A stretch of 64,000 nt of DNA from Silene conica (lineage: Eukaryota; Streptophyta; Magnoliopsida; Caryophyllales; Caryophyllaceae): contig CM055320.2 of NCBI GenBank assembly GCA_029255685.2, positions 46,907,910 to 46,971,909 of the forward strand. Direction: 5' to 3'. The translations under genes and the position numbers were made by a program. The notes under the pieces are model-generated. The model saw only the letters and a program-made list of their open reading frames with translations. It was not told the DNA's origin and ran no database searches. Shown one piece after another: positions 56,038 to 64,000 of the stretch. Numbering within the stretch: the first letter of the stretch is position 1; each line of letters opens with the position of its first letter.

Positions 56038-58209
56038 CTAATGACCAAAAGTTCCCTTTGGATAACCTATAAAGTATGTCTTGACCGATCGCGGGCCGAG
56101 CTTATCCTCGTGTCTCCACTTGACATAAGCCTCGCAGCCCCAAACCCGTATAAAGGACAAGTTAGGGACCGTTCCCTTCCATAATTCGTATGGAGTCTTG
56201 TCAACAGCTTTAGACGGACTTCGGTTAAGTAATAGAGCGGCCGACAAAAGAGCATAGCCCCACAATGAATCAGGCACGACGGTGTGACTCATCATGGATC
56301 GAACCATATCGAGTAGAGTTCGATTTCTCCGTTCGGACACACCATTTAATTGTGGTGTTCCAGGTGGAGTCAACTGTAGCACGATGCCACAGTCTTTAAG
56401 GTGTTGATCAAACTCGTGTGAAAGATACTCACCACCACGATCAGAACGTAGTGCTTTAATCTTTCTACCCAGCTGGTTCTGCACCCGATTCTGGTATTCT
56501 TTGAACTTGTCAAAGGATTCACTTTTATGTTTCATCAAGTAGACATAGCCATATCTACTCAAATCATCCGTGAAAGTGATGAAATACCTATAGCCTTCTC
56601 GTGCGTTGATCGACATAGGGCCACATACGTCTGTATGTATGAGTCCTAATAGGTCGGCAGCGCGCATTCCAACACCTTTGAAGGAAATACGAGTCATCTT
56701 GCCGATGAGACATGATTCACACGTGCCATATGATTCGAAATCAAAGGGCGAGATAGCTCCGTTCTGTATGAGCTGTTTTACGCGTTTCTCATTTATGTGT
56801 CCCATACGACAATGCCATAAGTAAGTTTGATCTTTGTCACCTACCTTTAACCTTTTATTATTCACATGTAATATCTCGGTGGTTTGATCTAAAACATAAA
56901 TTCCATTCATGGAAACTGCCTTGCCATAAATCATATTGTGTAAGGAGAAAATACAGCTATTATTCTCTATTACAAATGAAAAACCGAGTTTGTCAAGCGC
57001 AGAAACTGAAATAATGTTTTTGGACAAACAAGGAACATAATAACAGTTATATAAAGATAACTCGAATCCACTTGGAAGCTGGATTACGTATGTTCCCCTC
57101 GAGATTGCAGCAACACGTGCTCCATTCCCGACACGCAGGTCAACCTCACCCTTGATTAGGGGTTCTTGGTTTCGGAGGCCCTGCACATGATTACATAGAT
57201 GAGAACCACAACCAGTATCTAGTACCCAAGTTCCGTAACTTGCATGGTTAATCTCAATCATGTGAATAAAAGAAGAAGAAGACATACCAACAGGAGTAAC
57301 GCGGCCTGCCTTAATGTCCTCACGATACACGTGGCATGAGCGCCTCCAATGCCCAGTCTTGTGGCAATGGTGACATTCCATGCTAGTATCCATGCTCTTT
57401 GTTTTGCCCTGTGAGTTGCTTGACTCACCTGGCCCACTCTTAGTAAATCCTGACTTCTTAAACTTGGGCTTGCCTACTGTTAGGTCGCCCTGAGCTTTAG
57501 CTTTACCCTTACCCTTACCCTTACTGGAGATCATGAGAACATCTTGCTTCACGCTCCCACTTAATTTCAGATCCTTCTCGGTCTGTACGAGAAGGGAGTG
57601 GAGCTCATGAGGAGTCTTCTTCATGTCATTCATGTAATAGTTGGCCCTAAAGAGGGCGAACCCATCATGAAGTGAATGAAGCATTCGATCAACGATTATG
57701 TTCTCACTGATCTTGCAGTTTAGGGCCTCCAGTTTCTCGATATTCTCAATCATGTGAAGAATATGTGGGCTAACAGCTTGGCCCTTCTGGAGTTTCGCCT
57801 CAAAGAAGCGACAGGTATGCTCATAAGAAACGATTCTCGGAGCCTTTGAGAATTCGTTAGTGAGCGTGGTGAAAATCTTGTTTGCACCATGGGTTATGAA
57901 GCGTCTTTGCAAATTGGATTCCATTGCATAGATGAGTACGTTCTTTATCGCACCCGCTTCCATGACGAAGTCGCTATGAGCGCGAACTTCGTTAGCTCTA
58001 GCTCCAGTTCCTGGGTGTGGCGGAATGGGCTCAGTTAAGTACTTGAGCTTTCCGTCAGCAATGGCAGCATTCCGTAGTGCTGCCTCCCAGTCAGAGAAGT
58101 TTGACCCATCATTCCTCAGTCTTGTGGACTGATTCATGGAGTCCATGAAGGCTTTTAGCCAGGATTCACGTGCTAGCTTGGCACTTGGCATTGGGTCTTC
58201 ACCAGCCAT
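56038..58209 (-). CDS. pol: Tork-like element 2, gag-protease-integrase (truncated)
   Basis: The ATG at 58209 (MAGEDPMPSA) gives 723 residues to a stop just before the breakpoint. Zinc knuckle CHHCHKTGHWRRSC, protease WVLDTGCGSH and the integrase D, D, E motifs (HTDVCGPM, LRSDRGGEY, NGVSERRN) are all present. The frame ends GYPKGTFGH, and RT is lost to the deletion. It has no stop or shift over 2.1 kb, so the deletion is fairly recent or the copy was young when hit. By itself it cannot transpose. Confidence 0.9.
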   Translation of the reverse strand: MAGEDPMPSAKLARESWLKAFMDSMNQSTRLRNDGSNFSDWEAALRNAAIADGKLKYLTEPIPPHPGTGARANEVRAHSDFVMEAGAIKNVLIYAMESNLQRRFITHGANKIFTTLTNEFSKAPRIVSYEHTCRFFEAKLQKGQAVSPHILHMIENIEKLEALNCKISENIIVDRMLHSLHDGFALFRANYYMNDMKKTPHELHSLLVQTEKDLKLSGSVKQDVLMISSKGKGKGKAKAQGDLTVGKPKFKKSGFTKSGPGESSNSQGKTKSMDTSMECHHCHKTGHWRRSCHVYREDIKAGRVTPVGMSSSSFIHMIEINHASYGTWVLDTGCGSHLCNHVQGLRNQEPLIKGEVDLRVGNGARVAAISRGTYVIQLPSGFELSLYNCYYVPCLSKNIISVSALDKLGFSFVIENNSCIFSLHNMIYGKAVSMNGIYVLDQTTEILHVNNKRLKVGDKDQTYLWHCRMGHINEKRVKQLIQNGAISPFDFESYGTCESCLIGKMTRISFKGVGMRAADLLGLIHTDVCGPMSINAREGYRYFITFTDDLSRYGYVYLMKHKSESFDKFKEYQNRVQNQLGRKIKALRSDRGGEYLSHEFDQHLKDCGIVLQLTPPGTPQLNGVSERRNRTLLDMVRSMMSHTVVPDSLWGYALLSAALLLNRSPSKAVDKTPYELWKGTVPNLSFIRVWGCEAYVKWRHEDKLGPRSVKTYFIGYPKGTFGH

Positions 58210-59883
58210 TTAGTTATACAGCAGTTTAATTGAACGTGTTCTAGACTGAAAAGAAGATAAAACAAAACCATATAAGCAACTCATTGTTGTGATTTAAGTC
58301 TATATTAAATTGAATTTAAACTCGTAGACTCATGCATTTATATAATTGATCTCCCTCAAGAATTATATAAATGATCCCAAGACTCAATTTCCGTATATTG
58401 ATAAGCCCACAGTTTGGCTAATTCCAATCGTTGGAAGTCTTGGTCGATAGATTTCCGTAAATCCTATCTATTAGTCCATCTCAGTCACTAGATAGTATCG
58501 AGTGACCATGATGTTGAGATAAAATAAATCATCTGTTCCCACTTACCCGACGTAGAAGGGGTCATATTATGCCTACCGACGAAGAAGGGATTCATGGGAG
58601 GCTGATTTATAAAGACTAGTCTCAATTTTGGTTATACGAGGAAGACCCCATCAACTTTTATTTATTCATATTAAGTGAACTAATATCTAGCAAATGCGTG
58701 AATGAATTAAATAAAGTGATGGCTTTGCAATTGATATGTGACATCTGTATTGTCACAGAAAACTAACGCGTAACCTCTACATGAGTCAGTTTTCAGGCAT
58801 GATATAGGTGGTTTGGTTTTAGGCGGAATATGATGCAAGCTATTATCGATGAATGCATAAAAATAAATGCAATAAACGTAAATAAAAAGTCCTAGTGTGG
58901 CCTATCCTACCAAAATAAACATAAAACAACTTGGAATCCACCGTTGGACCCTAGAAGCTTGTCTTGATGTTCCATCTTGGTCCTTGCAGTGGGAGTGAGC
59001 ATCCGGTCTCCGTCTTCGGTCTTCACAAAATTACTAATTTAAATTACAAAAGTAGTCCTAGATACATTCTAATTTAAATACAAAAGTAATTACATGGCAA
59101 AAACCCAAAACGGAGATTCAAGATCTCAAAATTACAAGCAAGATCGTGTCCCATCATTACGGTGACACAATCTTCTAAGGCCACACTAAGTTACAACCGT
59201 TTGCAAAATTAAATACGTTATTGAAAGCATTCATTAGACATTCAACAAGACGATAAATAAAATGCATCAACTAAATTAAAATTCATACATGACATAATAC
59301 TGTTATTATGATTAACAAATTTTTACCAAACCACCTTTTAGGATTAAAATTATGTGATTATACCGTTTTAACCACTTTAATTTTAATAAGTTTATAATCC
59401 TATTATTTTAAACCGTTTTTAAATAATATGTATCAAACGAGGGTGAACCGTTTCACAAAATTAATAATATACTATTTCCGTATATAGTATATTACTAAAG
59501 GCCATGTGAAAATAAAACATGTTATTTTCGGAAAATAAAAAAAAACGAGTCTGTTACAGGGGTGGTCAACCGACCAGAAAAACAGGTCTACCGACCACCT
59601 GACGAAAAAAAAAAATTTTTTTTTTTTTTTTTTTTAAGCAGAATGGTCGACCGACCCGAAAAACAGGTCGACCGACCACAAAACACGAAACCGAGTTTCT
59701 GAACACGATTTCTCACAAAAGATAAACTGTCGAAACAGAAAAACACGCAGGAGGCGGTCGACCGACCGCTATAACTGGTCGACCGACCGACACGGCGACA
59801 GAAACGAGATTTTTCAAAAACTTTTAAATAAACTTATGAAAAACACAAAAGTTAAATTTTCATGGCCTGGCTCTGATACCACT
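58210..59883 (-). other. Tork-like element 2, long leader
   Basis: 1.67 kb without coding sequence, collinear with the leader of element 1. The PBS TGGTATCAGAGC (minus) is at 59870-59881. Near the PBS lie three GGTCGACCGACC-type pairs and a T/A homopolymer tract (59605-59636). Confidence 0.8.
59564..59788 (-). repeat. Three 12-9-12 cassettes in the leader of Tork-like element 2
   Basis: Pairs at 59564/59585 (variants GGTCAACCGACC and GGTCTACCGACC), 59645/59666 and 59756/59777, all with 9-bp spacers. This is the same cassette as in the unrelated Athila element. Confidence 0.9.
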
Positions 59884-60884
59884 TGTGGGGAATAAAGCAT
59901 GTATTCACCCTAAACTTGCAGGATTATAATGAAAAATACAGTTGTGTTTATAGTCATAAGATTAAAAAGGATAAGAAAAGAAGTACAACCTTTAGTCCTT
60001 GTGCGAAAGGCCTAAGAACAGGAATTAACACAAATTCCCTCCTATAACTTGCACCCAAGACTTAGAATGAGACGTGGCCGCGTGTGCTAGAAATCCTCTC
60101 CAACTGCCTTGCAATATTGGGAGAGCTATTTAGGTTTTAGATGTGAGATCTGAGGTTTTGGGAGAAAAAAGCTCTCAAAACCCTAATTTTTCCTTGAGAT
60201 TTGTTTAAACAGTGAAACAAGAGTCCCTGACATAAGGAGAGTCCTCCTCCTTATGTAGCTCTTTTGGCCGAAATTTCCAATAGGGTAGGAGTGGGCTTTC
60301 CACTCTTACCTTATTCTAATTTGTGATTCGACCCATTTAGCTAAACTTTATTCGCGGGTTTTGTTTATAAATCGTATGCATGTTATCAGATATTAATGCA
60401 GTCGATGTATTAATAATGGTCTGATAAAATTACGATATTGTATAATTACCCAAATTAATATAACTGTTTATATTAATACGCGAATACAATATTTAATTAA
60501 ATATAACCGTTTATATTTAATTTTACGAATTAATCATGCAATCCGTATTAGCTAAAATTATTTAATCCGTATTAAATAATAATCTCAACATCTTATTGAC
60601 TAATTTAATAGTCAATACCTCTGACTAACTGTTTAGTCATATCCGGCATAAATGTGATTGTATTTTCATACCTTCACATCTCTCAAACGTGTCCTATAGG
60701 TGTGACGTATAGGGACCAGTTGATCACCGCCATCCGTATGACAATAACGTCAAACTTATCTAGCAAGCCAACCGTTATTGATAAACGTGGATCAACTGGT
60801 AATAATACAAAAGTATGCCCTTGTGATCCTTAAAGAGATTTATTAAGTCATTGTACTTAATTGTCAAGGACACCAGCCCCAACA
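59884..60884 (-). repeat. Tork-like element 2, 5' LTR
   Basis: 1001 bp, TGTGGGGAAT...CCCCAACA, similar to the 995-bp LTRs of element 1 with more substitutions. The flank at 60885 is the chromovirus gag frame; the partner duplication has been deleted. Confidence 0.9.
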
Positions 60885-62279
60885 ATAAACTCTATTACAA
60901 GCTATGGACTCTCCAGATGGTATGGTTACAGAATCAACTATAATATCATATACATCAAGTCCTATAGCCCTAGCATGCTCCGCAGATATGAACGAATGCG
61001 ATGCACCAGAATCAAATAAAACAAAAGTAGGAGTGGAATGTACTAGAAATGTACAAGTAACAACATGAGCGTCCTTCTCTGCAGCCTCTTTGCCCATCAT
61101 AAACAGGGTCCCACTTTTCTTAGCTCCGCTATGGTTCACAGATCCTGCTCCGCTCTGGTTACTAGCCTCTGCCAGGGTCTTCTGGAAATTACCATTGCCA
61201 CTACCCTGATTTCCTTGGTAGCGGTTCTGGTTATTGTAATTATTGTAGTTCCGCTGATAGTTGCTACCTCCAGATCGGTTATTCCCGGAATAACTCGCAT
61301 TTGGCGTTCTGAATCCTCCGCTTTGATTGCCCCGATGATAACTGCTGCCAGCACTCTTAGTACCCGACCAACACTCTTTCTTTTTGTGTCCTGGTTTCCC
61401 ACATTTGAAACATGTAGGCACTCCACCACCAGATCCAGACATGGTTCGATTACCTCCACGATTGGTGTTGTTCCCTTGTGCACTAGTTGAAAACAAAGAT
61501 CGGTACTGGTTATTCAGTTTCTTATTCCCTGAGCTCTCGGCCCCAGATTCTGCTTTCCTCTTGTCACCCTTGGCCTTCTCCTCTTCCTTAATCATGTAAG
61601 CGAGCCTTTCTGCCTGGGCAGCCCTCTCATATATATCTTCCACAGTCGTGGGCTTAGTTGCCAGCATACTTCTCTTGATATCAAGGGTCAGCCCCTTCTC
61701 AAACCTAGCTGCTAACATCTCCGGTGTTTAGCCTAAGTCAGCTACATTCTCTGCCAGCTGCAAAAACTTACTGTGATATGCCTCCACAGTCATCCCTTCG
61801 GCCATCTGGAATGAATTGAACTCAGCTCTCAGCTTCCCTTTCACATGCTCCTGCACGAACTTAGAGGATAAAATCCCCTTGAACCCTTCCCAGTTTACAT
61901 ACTCCGACCCAATTTCCTCAGCAGCGGCCTTGATCTCTTCTTTATTATTGTTCCACCATAACCTAGCTGTACCCTTTAGGTAGAACACAGCTTGGTCCAC
62001 CTTCATTGATTCTGGGACAAACAACAGTTCGAAGATACTCTCGAACTCTCGGCACCACTCCGCAAGTAAACTTGGTGCCCCTTCCCCATCGTACTTGGTG
62101 GGGTTGTGCCTGGATATATTATTACTCATTTTGGTTGAGTCTGATTGAGTATTTGCCCCAATCCTAGCTAAAAGAGCAGTGTTCGTAGCTAGTAGGCGAT
62201 CGAGTTCCTCTTGTGAAATGTTGGCTGCATTGGGGTCTCTTCGGGAAGGCATATTGCTACACAAGTTTAACAAATACAT
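60885..62279 (-). pseudogene. gag: Chromovirus gag and protease start
   Basis: The frame from 62279 holds an internal ATG at about 62252 (MPSRRDPN), the likely real start. The gag domain includes LARIGANTQ, WWNNNKEEI and FQMAEGMTVEAYHSKF. A single TAA near 61728 interrupts it, and the same frame resumes to a zinc knuckle CFKCGKPGHKKKEC (about 61370-61412), a glycine- and asparagine-rich linker, and a retropepsin start FVLFDSGASHSFIS (D-S-G near 61008). It breaks at 60885 where the Tork-like LTR is inserted. The Tekay-type lineage is consistent with the chromodomain at 52090-52280. Confidence 0.85.
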
Positions 62280-62834
62280 GAGTACCCAAGGTCATAAACC
62301 CTCCCATCCTAGGCTTTGCCTAGCATACGTAGTCTAACATGCAACTCCTAGCATACCTTTAATTATTACTTTGCATCACATATAACTCTACCTATAGGCT
62401 TATGGATCATATTACCGCATGCATATATTCATACAATCACACTTATATTCAAACTCAAACATAAACTCATGTTCTCAATATGTCAAACAACAAGGTAACA
62501 TGCCCCTCATAACTTAATGTAAATCTCATCATGTATCACCAATACATTTCACATCATAACTTACCTCAATCCTTTGTCGCTGAAATGTTAGTACACAATA
62601 TGTATAAATGTAGGGTCTTTTCCTTATTCCACACTACTCATACTCTTCAACTCTCAAGGTAACCAGGTTAGGCTGAAGGGCCAGTGGCTTGGTTTGAGGG
62701 GGCCCCTAACTCATCCCAAATCTTATGGGGCTCCTAACAGTTACTAACCTGGGGTTCATTTTATTTAGACTCTTCCTATGTTTATTATTGCTCATTAGGG
62801 TTAGGCCTGAGGATCGCTCGCTCTGATACCACTT
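62280..62834 (-). other. Chromovirus leader with PBS
   Basis: The PBS TGGTATCAGAGC (minus) is at 62820-62831. About 300 bp next to it are conserved with the LARD leader (2540-2840). A 9-bp inverted repeat CCAGGTTAG (62663-62671) / CTAACCTGG (62744-62752) encloses a GC-rich segment and may fold as a packaging or dimer structure. Confidence 0.75.
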
Positions 62835-62897
62835 TGTAACACCCCTATTTACCCTGGAAGTCCTAGTTCAGGCTCCTAGGTAAATTGGGGTGTTACA
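62835..62897. repeat. Fold-back of chromovirus LTR termini
   Basis: Starts like the LTR end (TGTAACACCCC), then after about 15-19 bases continues as the reverse complement of the first 48 bases of the LTR and ends TGTTACA. It stands where the 5' LTR of the chromovirus should begin. Confidence 0.75.
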
Positions 62898-62911
62898 AAG
62901 GGTAGTGTATT

Positions 62912-63124
62912 TGTAACAACCCGACCTGCCACCGTCGTAACACAAACCCAATAAGATGGGTGTGCACATTTGGGCCAATTATTTATCCTCACTTAGCCCA
63001 AAAGCAAAAGGCCTTGTTACTAAGTGGTGGGTGGGAGCTATTATAAACATATCACAAGCCTCTCAATCTACCGATGTGGGACAAATTTCCACACAAAGTC
63101 ATATCATACTCTTGGGGTGTTACA
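62912..63124 (-). mobile_element. TRIM-like LTR (213 bp)
   Basis: TGTAACAACC...GGTGTTACA. On the minus strand it contains TGTCCCACATCGG followed by TATAATAG, a promoter-like arrangement seen in small plant LTRs. A PPT (minus strand GTGGGGGAGTT) adjoins at 63125-63138. No second copy of this LTR is in the window. Confidence 0.7.
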
Positions 63125-63272
63125 AACTCCCCCACTTATAGAACACAACGTCCTCGTTGTGCCTCAAACCTGACCGCAGCCAAGCCCAGAATCCTCCCCC
63201 GCTAGGTGTGTGACCCGGGTACTCCCGACCACAGGCTCACCACACGGTTGCAGGGTCTCTCTGATACCACTT
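63125..63272 (-). other. TRIM-like internal segment with PBS next to chromovirus LTR
   Basis: A 148-bp non-coding segment. The minus strand begins TGGTATCAGAGAG (63257-63269), a near-match PBS, and ends with the PPT at 63125-63138. The PBS abuts the chromovirus LTR instead of a TRIM LTR, giving a chimera. Confidence 0.6.
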
Positions 63273-64000
63273 TGTAACATCCCCCATTTACCTAGGAGCC
63301 TGAACTAGGACTTCCAGGGTAAATACGACTGTTACCATCCTGGGTAACCCAGGGTAAGAGATAATCATAGTGAAAGATAAACATTACTTTAGATTATTTA
63401 ACCAAGAGTCGAAACTAAACTGTTACATGCATAGTTTGAAAACCAAAACTCCACATATGAAAAGTACCAACGAACTATTACAAGCTAAGTGATCTATAAC
63501 TAGGTGAGTCTGATCCAAGTTCCTCTCTCCAAGCCCAGATCCTAGTCCGTCTGTCTTTGCCCTGAAAAGTCTACTCCCCATTCCGGATCATCGTAGGTGA
63601 ACACGAATACACTGTCAACCTCGCGGATGAGTAGGATAACACATTATCAAAATACAATATAAATGATATGCAATGCCATGATATGCTCGAGCCCAATCTC
63701 AATCTCATTCTCATTCTCATTCTCATTTTTCATTCTCAAACCCGTGACTCCCACCCTTACCGAACCTCCCGGCAGAGTATCATCGGCCGTCGCCAAACAC
63801 CAGCATAACAGCTGAGGTCACCAGGTCTAGCCCTGTAGAGCTAGCATGGGCCCAATAATATCTCATCATCATCTCAATCTGTAACCATGCTCATGTGATG
63901 CTTATGAATGCAACAATAAAGAACCAACACTGAATATACATCTCATGATAATCATACTTGCAATCATAGCATTCAATTCACATCCATACATAACATAATA
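63273..64000 (-). repeat. Chromovirus 5' LTR (cut by window edge)
   Basis: TGTAACATCCCCC at 63273, matching 49414 onward with few differences, including the GC-rich island near 63765-63855. The remainder lies beyond the window. Confidence 0.9.

Larger units (their letters stand above)
56019..60884 (-). mobile_element. Tork-like element 2, 3' half deleted
   Basis: Close relative of 26992-42726, same strand. It retains the 5' LTR (59884-60884), PBS, leader, gag, protease and integrase, then ends abruptly at 56019 inside the region after integrase. RT, RNase H and 3' LTR are missing. The 5' LTR sits in the protease region of the chromovirus gag frame. Confidence 0.9.
49414..64000 (-). mobile_element. 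Tekay-type chromovirus (Ty3/gypsy), internally deleted and interrupted
   Basis: The 3' LTR is at 49414-51908, the PPT at 51909-51921, the chromodomain end at 52090-52280, gag plus protease start at 60885-62279, the leader at 62280-62834 with an initiator tRNA-Met PBS, and the 5' LTR from 63273 beyond the window edge. Between 52281 and 60884 lie a gag-only element and half of a Tork-like element, fused. RT, RNase H and most of integrase are gone. It joins the Sirevirus ORF at 49413. Confidence 0.85.

Noticed and set aside
1-64000. Host protein-coding gene
   Set aside because: Every substantial frame is assigned to a transposable element or to low-complexity sequence.

Overview
The window is plant nuclear DNA, almost certainly from a eudicot, and consists of nested transposable elements. 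I find no host protein-coding gene, functional RNA gene or CRISPR array. The evidence for a plant is the set of families: a Sirevirus-type copia element with an extra ORF after pol, an Athila element primed by tRNA-Asp, Tekay-type chromovirus pieces, a Tork/Angela-type copia element, a zf-RVT LINE, a CACTA transposon, a tRNA-derived SINE and a TRIM-like LTR. I suspect Caryophyllales but cannot prove it.

The oldest layer is a plus-strand Sirevirus-like copia element. Its pieces lie at 12523-13879, 26128-26991, 42727-46607 and 49044-49413, and joined they read gag (coiled coil, two zinc knuckles), protease, integrase, RT, RNase H and an env-position ORF. On its left (1-12522) is a tandem LTR-internal-LTR-internal-LTR array of a non-coding LARD on the minus strand, with a 5'-truncated LINE in one LTR. 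An Athila element (13880-26127, duplication TTTAA) sits in gag. A minus-strand Tork-like copia (26992-42726, duplication AAAAG) sits between protease and integrase, and its own RNase H is split by a tandem three-LTR array of a gag-protease-only element (29221-36326, duplication CTCTG). A non-autonomous CACTA element (46608-49043, duplication TCA) sits in the env-position ORF and carries a SINE and a 5S rRNA-like fragment. From 49414 to the right edge lies a minus-strand Tekay-type chromovirus: its 3' LTR and chromodomain end, a fourth gag-only element fused at a 3-bp microhomology to a second Tork-like element, then its gag, leader, a TRIM-like chimera and the 5' LTR.

The elements interact. 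The LARD shares LTR ends, PBS, leader and PPT region with the chromovirus, so the chromovirus is a plausible helper. The gag-only element looks like an in-frame deletion derivative of another chromovirus.

Two patterns are not explained by ordinary annotation. First, a cassette of two 12-bp self-complementary motifs separated by exactly 9 bp (period 21) occurs at least 17 times, in Athila LTRs, gag and spacers and in the leaders of both Tork-like elements. One Tork-like copy carries a different 12-mer in the same 21-bp layout. Second, a short hairpin, usually with a GGAC-type tip, lies immediately 5' of the polypurine tract in four unrelated families, often as extra internal hairpin-plus-PPT copies. 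All comparisons were made by eye.
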